Below, piece after piece: positions 1-9,478 of a stretch of DNA of 64,000 nucleotides. The position numbers were made by a program, and so were the translations under genes. The stretch is taken from the NCBI RefSeq assembly GCF_002002725.1, contig NZ_MUNW01000083.1, forward strand, positions 24,017 to 88,016, read 5' to 3'. The notes under the pieces were generated by a model that was not told the origin of the DNA, ran no database searches, and saw nothing but the letters and a program-made list of their open reading frames with translations. Each line of letters opens with the position of its first letter. Positions within the stretch are counted from its first letter, which is position 1. The DNA is from Sinorhizobium sp. A49. GTDB lineage: Bacteria; Pseudomonadota; Alphaproteobacteria; Rhizobiales; Rhizobiaceae.

Positions 1-351
1 CTTGTGCATATGCTCGGTCGAGCGGAACAGGAAGGGAAGCCCGAGCACGACGGTCTGCGGCACCAGATTGTTGAACGGTGCTGCGTTGACGCGGTTCATG
101 TCGATGACGCCGAAGCGGGTCTGCTCGATCGTGTCCTTCTCGCTGCCAAGGGCGGCGTTGTTGGTGACGTCGATCTTGATGCGGCCGTTGGTGCGCTTGG
201 CGACCAGTTCGCCCATGTATTTCACCGCATCGACGGTCGGATAGCCGTCCGGGTGGATGTCGGCCGAGCGCAGGGTGATTTCCTGTGCCTGCAGGGTGCC
301 GGCGCCAAGGGCAATGCCCAAGGCCAGGCAAAGCGTTTTTGATATGTTCAT
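1..351 (-). CDS. dctP: TRAP transporter substrate-binding protein DctP, N-terminal part (cut by window edge)
   Basis: The minus strand reads an open frame from an ATG at 351 to the window edge (117 residues visible). It starts with a signal peptide (a Lys near the N-terminus, a Leu/Ala-rich core, cleavage near LQAQ) followed by a typical DctP start: 'ITLRSADIHPDGYPTVDAV', then a GRIKIDV..ALGSEKDTIEQ segment. A GGAGGA ribosome site lies just upstream. DctP proteins bind organic or sugar acids in the periplasm and deliver them to DctQ/DctM. It lies downstream of gli-gci-kdgD on the same strand, so the likely ligand is galacturonate or glucuronate; that ligand is inferred from context. The C-terminus and any DctQM genes lie outside the window. 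Confidence 0.85.
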   Translation of the reverse strand, partial: MNISKTLCLALGIALGAGTLQAQEITLRSADIHPDGYPTVDAVKYMGELVAKRTNGRIKIDVTNNAALGSEKDTIEQTRFGVIDMNRVNAAPFNNLVPQTVVLGLPFLFRSTEHMHK

Positions 352-411
352 TGTGTCCTCCTCCTTCTTGAAACGCCGAAGCCTCCTCGCTCCGGACGCA
401 TGCGGGTGGCT

Positions 412-1302
412 TCAAGCACCTCCGTCCGCGAACGGCTTCAAGCCAAAGAGCCGTTCAGGATTTTCCACGAGTGCGCGATGACGGGCATCGGCATCGGGCA
501 GCCAGCCCAGAACCGTGTCTGTCAGTTCGGCGTCGTCGGGATAGTCGGCATTGGTCTTTGCAAGGTTGTGTGGCCAGTTGCTGCCCCAGACGATGCGCGC
601 GGGCGCATGCTCGGCAATCGCGCGCGAAATCGCGGCCACGTCGGCAAAATCGGGACCGCCGGCCTTCGAGGATTCGTAGGCGCCGGCAAACTTGAACCAG
701 CAATTCCCGCCGTCGATCAGCCGCTTGACCGCGGCGACCTCGGGGCCATCCGGTGCCGCGCCGGAGAAGAACTTGCCGTGATGGTCGAAAACCCAGCGGG
801 ATTTCAGTTTCTGCAGTCTTGGCTCGTGCTCGAGGATGTTGCTGCCGTCGAACTGGATCGCGACCATCCAGCCGCGGGCTGCCGCGCGGTCATCCACGGC
901 TTCGAGTTCGCCGAGGCCGACCGCCCCGCCGGGCAGATCCATGATCCTTGCTCCGATGACACCGGCTGCCGACAAGGCGTCCAGCTCGCGTTCAGAGGTT
1001 TCCGCGCCGAAGGCGGCGACGCCGCGGGCGACGGTCCCCATCGCATTCAGGCAGGCAATCAGGTTGGCATTGTCGCGCTGATGGGCGTTGCCCTGGGTGA
1101 TGATGACCCGGTCTATGCCGAGCCAACGCATGAATTGTCTGTACTGGTCCGCATCGGGCAGCGCGCCTGCGGGAAGTGCAGGCCCGCCGGCAAGGGCGGG
1201 AAAGCCGGGCAGATACATGTGCATCTGCGTATCGACCGCGCCTTTTGGCAGCGGGATTTTGGGCGGGCGACCGGAGAGCGTTCTGACCAGCATCTCAATC
1301 AT
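412..1302 (-). CDS. gli: D-galactarolactone isomerase (amidohydrolase family)
   Basis: About 296 residues of the amidohydrolase-2 family. The N-terminal 'GAVDTQMHMYLPG' carries the metal-site-like QxH motif, and 'DHHGKFF' and 'IVWGSNWPHN' follow toward the C-terminus. It closely resembles Agrobacterium Gli, which isomerises D-galactaro-1,4-lactone to the 1,5-lactone after uronate dehydrogenase, and related 2-pyrone-4,6-dicarboxylate hydrolases. The start overlaps the end of gci by a few bases, so the two are translationally coupled. A second ATG at 1293 is better spaced from the GAGGG sequence and may be the true start. Operon order on the minus strand is kdgD, gci, gli, dctP. Confidence 0.88.
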   Translation of the reverse strand: MIEMLVRTLSGRPPKIPLPKGAVDTQMHMYLPGFPALAGGPALPAGALPDADQYRQFMRWLGIDRVIITQGNAHQRDNANLIACLNAMGTVARGVAAFGAETSERELDALSAAGVIGARIMDLPGGAVGLGELEAVDDRAAARGWMVAIQFDGSNILEHEPRLQKLKSRWVFDHHGKFFSGAAPDGPEVAAVKRLIDGGNCWFKFAGAYESSKAGGPDFADVAAISRAIAEHAPARIVWGSNWPHNLAKTNADYPDDAELTDTVLGWLPDADARHRALVENPERLFGLKPFADGGA

Positions 1303-2431
1303 CCCTCATCCGGAACCCGGCAAGCGCATCGCGGTCGATCTCGATGCCAAGTCCCGGACCATTGGGGATTTTGACGACCCCCTGGTCATGCTCGATCGGC
1401 GTTTTGATCACCGCCTGCCTGAACGGGTTGTCGGTGCGATCGAATTCGAGGATCGGCTCGATCGGATTGACGCGCACCGGATTGGGCACCATCGCCGCCA
1501 TGAACTGAAGGGCGGCTGCGATATGAACAGCCGTGCCCCAGACATGCGGCACGATGCGGATACCGTGAAGTGCGGCCATGTCGGCGACGCGGCGTGCCTC
1601 GGTGAAGCCGCCGACGCCGGCAAGGTCGGGCTGGAGGATGTCGATGGCGCGGGTTTCGACCGGTTCGCGCATGCCCCAGCGGCTGTGCCAGGTTTCGCCG
1701 CCGGCGACCGGTATTGGCTGGCCGGCGCGCACTTCGCGGTAAGCACCGAGCTGCTCCGGCACGACAGGCTCCTCGAACCAGTCGATATCGAGTTCGGCAG
1801 CCTTGCGCCCGAATTCGAGCGCTTCGAGCACGTCATAGCCGTGATTGGCATCGACCATCAGCCGCATGTCCGGCCCGACGGCCTCGCGAACGGCGCGCAC
1901 GACGGCGAGGTCTTCCTTCACGCCAAAACCGATCTTGATCTTGCTGGCGTGAAAGCCCTCGGCGCGATAGCGCGCGACCTCCGCGGCATTGTCCTCGACC
2001 CGGTCGACGCCGTCACGTTTGAAGCTGCCGGTCGCATAGGCCTTGACCGTTTCGCGGAAACGCCCGCCAAGAAGGGTGGAGACCGGCACGCCGAAATGTT
2101 TGCCCTTGATGTCCCAAAGCGCGATGTCGATGCCTGAAAGGGCAGTCAACGCCAGGCCACGTTGGCCCTGGTCACGCAGCGCATTGTAGAGCCGCGCCCA
2201 GATCTTTTCGGTTTCGAGAGGATCGGCACCGACAAGCCAGGGTGTGTAGACCGCGACCACCGCCGCGTTCGGCCTGGCCGGGCCGAGGCATTCGCCCCAA
2301 CCAGTGGTGCCATCGTCGCAGACGATCTCGACCAGCACATGGGCGCGCCGGTCGAAGCGCATCGATGCGCTTTGAAACGGCACCGCAAGGCGGTGTTCCA
2401 AGAGATGCGTGCGGACGGCTGCGATCTTCAT
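1295..2431 (-). CDS. gci: D-galactarolactone cycloisomerase (enolase superfamily)
   Basis: A 378-residue mandelate racemase/muconate lactonising enzyme family member. The KxK motif is at K164/K166 (SKIKIG), the metal ligands are D194 (VDANHG), E220 (FEEP) and E246 (GGETW), and the base H296 sits in PHVWG. Length and residue spacing agree with characterised Agrobacterium Gci. The enzyme opens the galactarolactone ring by beta-elimination to give 3-deoxy-2-keto-hexarate, which KdgD consumes. It begins one base downstream of the kdgD stop and overlaps gli, within a tightly packed catabolic operon. Identification is firm; a generic hexarate dehydratase is the only close alternative. Confidence 0.92.
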   Translation of the reverse strand: MKIAAVRTHLLEHRLAVPFQSASMRFDRRAHVLVEIVCDDGTTGWGECLGPARPNAAVVAVYTPWLVGADPLETEKIWARLYNALRDQGQRGLALTALSGIDIALWDIKGKHFGVPVSTLLGGRFRETVKAYATGSFKRDGVDRVEDNAAEVARYRAEGFHASKIKIGFGVKEDLAVVRAVREAVGPDMRLMVDANHGYDVLEALEFGRKAAELDIDWFEEPVVPEQLGAYREVRAGQPIPVAGGETWHSRWGMREPVETRAIDILQPDLAGVGGFTEARRVADMAALHGIRIVPHVWGTAVHIAAALQFMAAMVPNPVRVNPIEPILEFDRTDNPFRQAVIKTPIEHDQGVVKIPNGPGLGIEIDRDALAGFRMRDD

Positions 2432-2432
2432 C

Positions 2433-3407
<975 letters not shown>

Positions 3408-4160
3408 TTATCGTACAGGTACTCGCTGTTCGCGAAGCAGTGTCCGGTAGCGTGCCTGGCTGCCACGCAGATGCCGCCGCATCGCCTCGCGCGCGCCCTC
3501 CTCGTCGCCGTTTGATATGGCAACGACGATGTCGTTATGCTCGTTATCGAGCATGGCGATGTAGGCGGACTGATCCTGTTCGCTGTCGTCGTTGCGCAAG
3601 GCTCCCCGCGGGATGACGTTTCGGCCGATCATCGCCAGGAACTCGCGGAAACGCGGGTTGTTGGTGGCTTCGGCTATGGCGAGATGCAGGGCGAAGTCGG
3701 CTTCGACACTGGACACGCCGGCGTTGAGGCAGGCGCGCACCGCATAGTGCTGCTCGATGATCACCTCTTCCTGTGCCGGCGACCGGCGAAGGGCTGCAAG
3801 CCCTGCGGCTTCGACCTCCACGGCCGTTCGCAGCTCCAGGAGTTCGATCATCAAGGAGACGCGCGCCGGGTCGATATCCTGGAGGGACAGCGACGCGATG
3901 CCTGCGGCGGGCGGGGTCTCGAGAACGAAGACGCCGGCACCCTGGCGCGCCTCGACCAGCCGGTCCGCACGAAGTGCTGCGACTGCCTCACGCACGACCG
4001 TGCGGCTGACGCCATGGGTCTCGGAGAGCTGTGCCTCGCTCGGCAGCTTGCTGCCCGGTGGAAAGTTGCCGGCGGCGATCGCCCGGCGCAGAATGTCGCC
4101 GAGCCTCGAGGTCAACGTTCCTGTTCCGGTGCCCGGCTCCAGCTTCGTTTGAACGCTCAT
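3408..4160 (-). CDS. FCD-domain GntR family transcriptional regulator of the uronate genes
   Basis: A 250-residue protein from the ATG at 4160, which has an AAGGAGA ribosome site; a longer frame upstream lacks this support. The N-terminal winged helix (about residues 13-85) has the family motif 'PPGSKLPSEAQLSETHGVSRTVVREAVAAL'. The C-terminal FCD domain carries the metal-ligand pattern ELRTAVE..FALHLAIAEATNN..EHNDIVVAI..RRHL. It lies between kdgD and divergent udh, in the place usual for GudR/UxuR-type regulators of oxidative uronate catabolism. Its effector is probably a hexarate or lactone intermediate (inference). Repeats with a TGTATGAT core on both sides are its probable operators. Confidence 0.88.
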   Translation of the reverse strand: MSVQTKLEPGTGTGTLTSRLGDILRRAIAAGNFPPGSKLPSEAQLSETHGVSRTVVREAVAALRADRLVEARQGAGVFVLETPPAAGIASLSLQDIDPARVSLMIELLELRTAVEVEAAGLAALRRSPAQEEVIIEQHYAVRACLNAGVSSVEADFALHLAIAEATNNPRFREFLAMIGRNVIPRGALRNDDSEQDQSAYIAMLDNEHNDIVVAISNGDEEGAREAMRRHLRGSQARYRTLLREQRVPVR

Positions 4161-4257
4161 CTCGTCTCCTTTTCGCGGCCGTCGGCCTGCGCGCCAGCTC
4201 ATCATGTGACACCGGTATGCCAGATTATGCGGCCCGTGACATCACCGACGCGATTTA

Positions 4258-4288
4258 TTGACGTCGTTACGTCAACCTGTATGATGAG
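4258..4288 (+). promoter_or_regulatory. Inverted repeat and degenerate GntR site upstream of udh
   Basis: Two overlapping signals lie 64-94 bases before udh. TTGACGT-CGTT-ACGTCAA (4258-4275) is a perfect 7-bp inverted repeat. Overlapping it, GTCAACCTGTATGATGAG (4271-4288) resembles the kdgD operator and shares TGTATGATNAG. Common control of udh and the kdgD operon by the intervening GntR protein is a reasonable inference. Confidence 0.5.
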
Positions 4289-4351
4289 TTTGGCGTAAAC
4301 GCAATGTATCGATACCCGGCCCAAGGGCGTGCCGGCGGCGGAGGACCTGAC

Positions 4352-5149
4352 TTGAAGCGATTGTTGATCACCGGGGCGGCGGGGGCACTGGGTCGCGCCA
4401 TGCGGTCGCGCGTTGCCCATCTGGCCGAGGTCGTACGTGTCTCGGATATTGCCGATCTCGGCACCGCGGCGCCGCACGAGGAGATCATGACCTGCGATCT
4501 CGGCGATGCCACGGCCGTCGATCGGCTGGTCGACGGCTGTGACGCCATTCTTCATCTCGGCGGCATTTCAGTCGAGGATAAGTTTTCCAAAATCCTCAAT
4601 GCCAATCTCCTGGGTCTCTACAATCTCTATGAAGCGGCGCGGGCACATGGCCAGCCACGCATTCTCTTTGCCAGCTCCAATCATACGGTTGGCTTCTACC
4701 GGCAGGATGAGCATGTGGAGGCTGATGCTCCCATGCGCCCCGACGGTCTCTATGGCGTCTCGAAGTGCTTCGGCGAGGCGCTCGCCCGGATGTATTTCGA
4801 AAAATTCGGCCAGGAGACGGCGCTTGTGCGGATCGGCAGCTGTATGGAGAAGCCGACCAATCACCGGATGCTGTCGACGTGGATGTCCCACGACGATTTT
4901 GCCGCACTGATTGCCTGCGTGTTCCGGGCACCGATGCTCGGCTGCCCGATCGTCTGGGGCATCTCGGACAACGACAGCCGCTGGTGGGATAACAGCCACG
5001 CCGCCTATCTCGGCTGGCGGCCGCGCGACAATGCCGAACGTTTTCGCGCCGAACTCGAGCTTTCCCCCGGCCGGCCGGAGGCATCGTCGCCGCTTGCTGT
5101 CTATCAGGGCGGCATGTTCACACGGGACCCGATCTTCACGGAGGAGTAG
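4352..5149 (+). CDS. udh: NAD-dependent uronate dehydrogenase
   Basis: A 265-residue extended short-chain dehydrogenase with the NAD-binding TGAAGALG near residues 7-14, ILHLGGIS near 66-73, FASSNHT near 106-112 and the catalytic YGVSK (Y134, K138). It reads nearly in register with the 265-residue Agrobacterium Udh. That enzyme oxidises D-galacturonate or D-glucuronate at C1 to the aldaro-lactone that Gli and Gci process. I chose the TTG at 4352: it has GGAGGA six bases upstream and gives the family length, whereas the ATG at 4304 would add a poorly conserved Gly-rich extension. It is transcribed divergently from its probable regulator. Confidence 0.92.
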   Translation: MKRLLITGAAGALGRAMRSRVAHLAEVVRVSDIADLGTAAPHEEIMTCDLGDATAVDRLVDGCDAILHLGGISVEDKFSKILNANLLGLYNLYEAARAHGQPRILFASSNHTVGFYRQDEHVEADAPMRPDGLYGVSKCFGEALARMYFEKFGQETALVRIGSCMEKPTNHRMLSTWMSHDDFAALIACVFRAPMLGCPIVWGISDNDSRWWDNSHAAYLGWRPRDNAERFRAELELSPGRPEASSPLAVYQGGMFTRDPIFTEE

Positions 5150-5314
5150 CCGGCTGGGTATGGCGACCGACCTCCATCGCCCGACCATGGCGCGCCGAAG
5201 GGTATCCGGATACCGGCAGATTGATATCGTGTCGCAACTCTTCTGCCGGAGGGGTCGAAAAGAGAGCAGCGCTTCGATCACATCGGCGCAACGATTGATG
5301 CAGGTGCGACACAT

Positions 5315-6574
5315 TTAGGCGCAGTGCGCCATCGAACCTCTCTCAGTCCTCCCCGAGGAAGGCGCCGGCTCGGCCGGTTTGGCCGCCAGCCCCGATGCAA
5401 ACCGCGCAGCGCCGTCCTTGCCGGTGACCCAGACGGAGTTTCTCCCGGCAGCCTTTGCCGCATAGAGTGCGCGGTCGGCGGACGACAGAAGCTCGCTTGC
5501 TTCCTGCTCGCTGCCGACAAAGGCGACGCCGATGCTGACCGTTGCCGAAAGCGTGGTGTTTCCTGCCCTGACGATCGCCTGCTCGAAGGCAACTCGGATA
5601 TCTTCGGCGATCACCGCGGCCTGCGACCGGTCGACCCCGGGGAAGCAGGCAGAAAACTCTTCACCGCCCATGCGCGCGAGGAAGGCCCGGCCGCCTGCGG
5701 CTTGCGATATGACGGCGGCGCATTCGATGAGCACCTTGTCACCGGTAGCGTGGCCATAGCGGTCGTTGACGGCCTTGAAGTGGTCGATGTCCATGTACAT
5801 CAACGCGCCTTCAGCGGGCTTTGTCGCAAGATAGGCGTCGAGTTTCGCCATGAAGGCGCGTCGGTTCGGTACACCTGTCAGAGCATCGGTTTCCGACGCC
5901 AGCTTGTATCTGTGCTGCGTCCGCTCCTTGATCAGTGCGAAGAACGAGAAGCCGCCCGCCAGGCTATGAATGAACAACTCGAACGTCATGAGCTGGTACC
6001 ACACCGGCTGCTCGGCGCCGGACGCGGTATTGCCGAAAAGCGGCCAGACGAAGATCAGCGGGATGCGCACCAGATAAAACAGCCCATGCGTCGCGAAGAG
6101 AAACGCAACGATGTAGGAACTTGGAAGCTTGCGGAAATTGTCGGAGCGGAAGATCTCGACCGCGATCATGGCCGAATAGACAAAGATCAACGCGGAAAAC
6201 AGCACGATCCTGCTGGTGACGCTGCTCTGGACATAGTCGGAGAAGCTGGTGATCAATAGCCATAGCATGGGTCCGGCCAATGCGGAGGCGATCTTCAGCG
6301 GCTGATTGTCGAAGGCCCGCAAACCAAGCCAGATGAGCGCCAGCCCGAGAACCGCCAGAGCGTTGCCCAGGGAGACAGGCACGAAGGAATAGCCTGGGCC
6401 TCGCAAGGCAAGAAGGGTAAATCCAAGGGCTCCGACCAGAAATGCGCAAGACCACAGCCGCAGTTCCAGACTGTTGCGCTCCTGCCGCGAGGCGAGCGCG
6501 AAGAAGACGGCAAAAACGACCAGCGTCGCAAAGGAGCTAATCATGATTGTCGGGGTGTGTAGCGCTTCCACCAT
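5315..6574 (-). CDS. Membrane-bound diguanylate cyclase (GGDEF domain)
   Basis: A 419-residue protein. The N-terminal 215 residues hold about six or seven hydrophobic segments, followed by a GGDEF domain (about 225-390) with DALTGVPNRR, MDIDHFKAVND, the active site RMGGEEF (GGEEF 303-307) and ALYAAKAAGRN. The catalytic residues are intact, so c-di-GMP synthesis is expected. The RxxD inhibitory site normally found five residues before GGEEF is absent, so product inhibition may be weak. The signal sensed by the membrane part is unknown. It is convergent with udh, stands alone, and has AGGAG three bases before the ATG. Confidence 0.9.
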   Translation of the reverse strand: MVEALHTPTIMISSFATLVVFAVFFALASRQERNSLELRLWSCAFLVGALGFTLLALRGPGYSFVPVSLGNALAVLGLALIWLGLRAFDNQPLKIASALAGPMLWLLITSFSDYVQSSVTSRIVLFSALIFVYSAMIAVEIFRSDNFRKLPSSYIVAFLFATHGLFYLVRIPLIFVWPLFGNTASGAEQPVWYQLMTFELFIHSLAGGFSFFALIKERTQHRYKLASETDALTGVPNRRAFMAKLDAYLATKPAEGALMYMDIDHFKAVNDRYGHATGDKVLIECAAVISQAAGGRAFLARMGGEEFSACFPGVDRSQAAVIAEDIRVAFEQAIVRAGNTTLSATVSIGVAFVGSEQEASELLSSADRALYAAKAAGRNSVWVTGKDGAARFASGLAAKPAEPAPSSGRTERGSMAHCA

Positions 6575-6719
6575 CAGCTCCTGGATTCTGCCGGAGATTT
6601 ATGCGCCAGAATCTTAAAGGTTTCACAAATGGTGGCTGCAACTATTCGCATGCAGGGGCGTCGGCCCTTCCAGCGTTTCGGATGCACCTTGCCGATCTGT
6701 GCGATCGGCTTTCAGTCCT

Positions 6720-7475
6720 TTACGATGGTCGGGCCATCCGCACCGTCAGGTCTGACATCAGTCGCTGCTGGCCGGCCCGGATCACGTCTTCCATCGCCTG
6801 CCGGGCGCCCTCGGCGTCGCCGCGGCGAATTTCTTCGACGATGCGGATGTGGGTCACGGCGACGCGGTCGATTTCGCTGCGGTCGGCGGTCGGGTTGGTG
6901 AGCTTGAAGACGCCGATCAGCGCGGCCTCGATCAGGCTGCCGACCGTGCGCATGAACGGGTTGAGTGACGCCTCGAGCAGATGCAGGTGGAATTCGAGGT
7001 CGGCACGGGCGAGTGTTTCTGCGCTGTGGTCGTCGTTGCCCATGGCAACGGCGAGCCGCATCATCTGGGCAATGTCGGCGTCGGTGGCACGCTCGGCCGC
7101 AAGCGCTGCCGCATAGGGTTCGAGCGCTAGCCTGATTTCGCTCAGGTGATTCAGGAAGACTTCGTCGACGCCGACGCTGAAATGCCAGGAGAGCACGTCA
7201 CTGTCGAACAGGTTCCAATGCGCCCGCGGCATCACCCGCGTTCCGATGCGCGCGCGCGGGAACACCAGGCCCTTGGCCGCAAGCGTCTTCATCGCCTCGC
7301 GCAGCACTGTGCGCGACACCTTGAAGCGTGCCGCCAACTCGACATCCCCCGGCAGAATATCACCGGCCGCGAACTCGCCGCCGATCACTGCACGCCCGAG
7401 TTCATCGACCACATGGCCATGGCTCGAGCGTTTCACCGGTCGTGTTGCGAAGCTTCCTGACAGCATGAGGTGCAA
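6720..7475 (-). CDS. FCD-domain GntR family regulator of the furanose importer
   Basis: A 251-residue FadR-type regulator. The winged helix spans about 18-88 (ILPGDVELAARFKVSRTVLREAMKTL), and the FCD domain has EIRLALEPYAAALAAE, DLEFHLHLLEASLNP and a HIRIVEEI motif for the last metal ligand. The frame starts with TTG at 7475, preceded by GGAAAGGG at good spacing; an ATG nine bases later lacks a ribosome site. It begins 12 bases after yjfF on the same strand, so it is probably the last gene of the ytf-type operon and controls it. The likely ligand is a sugar or sugar acid (inference). Confidence 0.87.
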   Translation of the reverse strand: MHLMLSGSFATRPVKRSSHGHVVDELGRAVIGGEFAAGDILPGDVELAARFKVSRTVLREAMKTLAAKGLVFPRARIGTRVMPRAHWNLFDSDVLSWHFSVGVDEVFLNHLSEIRLALEPYAAALAAERATDADIAQMMRLAVAMGNDDHSAETLARADLEFHLHLLEASLNPFMRTVGSLIEAALIGVFKLTNPTADRSEIDRVAVTHIRIVEEIRRGDAEGARQAMEDVIRAGQQRLMSDLTVRMARPS

Positions 7476-7487
7476 CCGAACCCTTTC

Positions 7488-8456
7488 CTAGGCATGTCGC
7501 CGTTCACTGCGCGACACGTAGACGATGCCCTTTTGCATCAGGATGAAGACGAACAGCAGCAGGCCGATCAGGATCTTCGTCCACCAGCTGGAGAGGGAGC
7601 CGTCAAAGGTGATGTAGGTCTGGATCAGGCCCTGGATGAGAATGCCGATGAAGGTGCCCGCGACGAAACCGGAGCCGCCGGTCAGAAGCGTTCCGCCGAT
7701 CACCACCGCGGTGATTGCGTCGAGCTCGACGCCGACTGCCGCAAGCGAGTAGCCGGCCGACGTATAGAGCGAAAACACGATGCCGGAGAGACCCGCGAGC
7801 AGGCCCGACAACGCGTAGATCATGATGGTGGTGCGCCCGACCGGGACGCCCATCAGCTTGGCGGTCGCGGAGCCGCCGCCAAGCGCGTAGACGTCGGTGC
7901 CGAAGCGGGTGCGATGGGCAATGACGATGCCGATAGCGAAGACGAGCAGCATCAACCCGCCGATGAGCGTGATCCTGCCGCCGCCGGGAAGCTTGTAGTA
8001 GAGGCCTTTCATCGTGCCGTAGAAGGGGTGTTTGATGGCGATGCTGTCGATCGACAACACGAAGGCCATGCCGCGCGCCAGAAACATGCCGGCGAGCGTG
8101 ACGATGAAGGCGGGCATCTCCAGATAATGGATGATGGCGCCCATCAATGCACCGAAAAGCGTGGCGATCAAAAGCACCATGGCGAAGGCGGCAAGCGGAT
8201 GGATGCCGGTGTTCTCCAGGACGACGGCCAGGAACACGCCGGTGAAGGCGATGACCGAGCCGATCGACAGGTCGATGCCGCCGGACAGAATCACGAAAGT
8301 CATGCCGACGGCAGCGATGCCGAGAAAGGCGTTGTCGGTCAGGAGATTGCCGATCACCCGTGTCGACAGGATGTTGGGGTACTGCGCCGCGCAAAGCGCG
8401 TAGCTCAAGACGAAGATGACGATGGTTGCGGTCAGCGGCAGGTATTTCGGTTTCAT
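7488..8456 (-). CDS. yjfF: Sugar ABC transporter permease, YjfF type
   Basis: A 322-residue BPD_transp_2 permease with about nine or ten membrane segments. The family signature GMTFVILSGGIDLSIGSV lies near residue 55, with 'AVVIGGTLLTGGSG' in the C-terminal third. It resembles E. coli YjfF, one of the two permeases of the galactofuranose importer. Its start ATG overlaps the ytfT stop (ATGA). A frame open further upstream in this phase is antisense-like shadow over ytfT; the coupled ATG with the conserved MKPKYLPL start is the sensible choice. Confidence 0.9.
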   Translation of the reverse strand: MKPKYLPLTATIVIFVLSYALCAAQYPNILSTRVIGNLLTDNAFLGIAAVGMTFVILSGGIDLSIGSVIAFTGVFLAVVLENTGIHPLAAFAMVLLIATLFGALMGAIIHYLEMPAFIVTLAGMFLARGMAFVLSIDSIAIKHPFYGTMKGLYYKLPGGGRITLIGGLMLLVFAIGIVIAHRTRFGTDVYALGGGSATAKLMGVPVGRTTIMIYALSGLLAGLSGIVFSLYTSAGYSLAAVGVELDAITAVVIGGTLLTGGSGFVAGTFIGILIQGLIQTYITFDGSLSSWWTKILIGLLLFVFILMQKGIVYVSRSERRHA

Positions 8457-9478
8457 CGCGCTTGCCGCTCCGTCGGTTTTCTGCTGGCGCGCAGGAGCGC
8501 GAGGAAGGTGAAGGCGTTGCGCACAGGCGGCGACTGCAAGACGAGAATGAAGACGATGATCGCCGCTTTGATGATCAGGTTGAACTCCGGCGGGAAGCCG
8601 GAAAGCAGGATGCCGGTGTTGATCGACTGGATGATGATGGCGCCGAGCACGGAGGCGGCGATGCTGAAGCGACCGCCAAGAAGCGAGGTGCCGCCGATGA
8701 CTACGGCGAGAATGGCGTCGAGTTCGAGCCAGAGCCCGGCATTGTTGGCGTCGGCGCCCTTGATGTCGGCGGCGGCGATGATGCCGGCAATCGCGGCACA
8801 AAGGCCTGACAGCATATAGGCGGCGATCAGCAGCACCGGGGTCAGAACGCCCGAGAGTGTGCTTGCCTGGCGGTTGATGCCGATCGCCTCGATCAGCATG
8901 CCGAGTGCCGTCTTGCGCACGATCAGCGCTACCAGAATGCCGAAGACCAGCCAGATGATCACGGGCAGGGGCAGCCATGCGAAGGAACCGCTGCCAAGGA
9001 AGATCAGTCCCTGATCGTTGAAGGTGAGAATGGCGCCTTCGGTAACGAGCTGGGCGATGCCGCGTCCGGCAACCATCAGCACAAGCGTCGCGATGATCGG
9101 CTGGATGTCGAGAATGGCGACCAGGACGCCGTTCCATAGGCCGCAGAGAATCCCAGTTCCAAGCGTGATGACGAGCGTCATCGCCAGCGAGTGGCCCGAC
9201 GTGATCGACGAGGCGGCGACGGCGCCGCAGATAGCCATGACGGCGCCGACGGAAAGATCGATGCCCTTGGTGGCGATGACGACGGTCATGCCGATCGCGA
9301 GAAGGACCACGGGTGCACCGCGGTTGAGGATGTCGATGAGGCTGCCATAGAGACGGCCGTTCTGAATTTCGAGGCGGAAGAAGCCTGGGAACACGAAGGA
9401 TACCATCAGGAGGATTGCCGCCAGCGCTATGATCTGCGGCAGAAGCCGGAGCGCATAGCCCTTGAGTGTTGCTGTCAT
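8453..9478 (-). CDS. ytfT: Sugar ABC transporter permease, YtfT type
   Basis: A 341-residue BPD_transp_2 permease. It has the early motif IGMTVVIATKGIDLSVGAVMA (about 61-81) and the late motif 'LAVVIGGTSLLGGRF', with about nine hydrophobic helices. It pairs with YjfF to form the membrane channel of a YtfQRT-YjfF-type importer, which takes up galactofuranose in E. coli. ATGA overlaps at both ends couple it to ytfR and yjfF. The substrate in this organism is not determined by the sequence. Confidence 0.9.
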   Translation of the reverse strand: MTATLKGYALRLLPQIIALAAILLMVSFVFPGFFRLEIQNGRLYGSLIDILNRGAPVVLLAIGMTVVIATKGIDLSVGAVMAICGAVAASSITSGHSLAMTLVITLGTGILCGLWNGVLVAILDIQPIIATLVLMVAGRGIAQLVTEGAILTFNDQGLIFLGSGSFAWLPLPVIIWLVFGILVALIVRKTALGMLIEAIGINRQASTLSGVLTPVLLIAAYMLSGLCAAIAGIIAAADIKGADANNAGLWLELDAILAVVIGGTSLLGGRFSIAASVLGAIIIQSINTGILLSGFPPEFNLIIKAAIIVFILVLQSPPVRNAFTFLALLRASRKPTERQAR

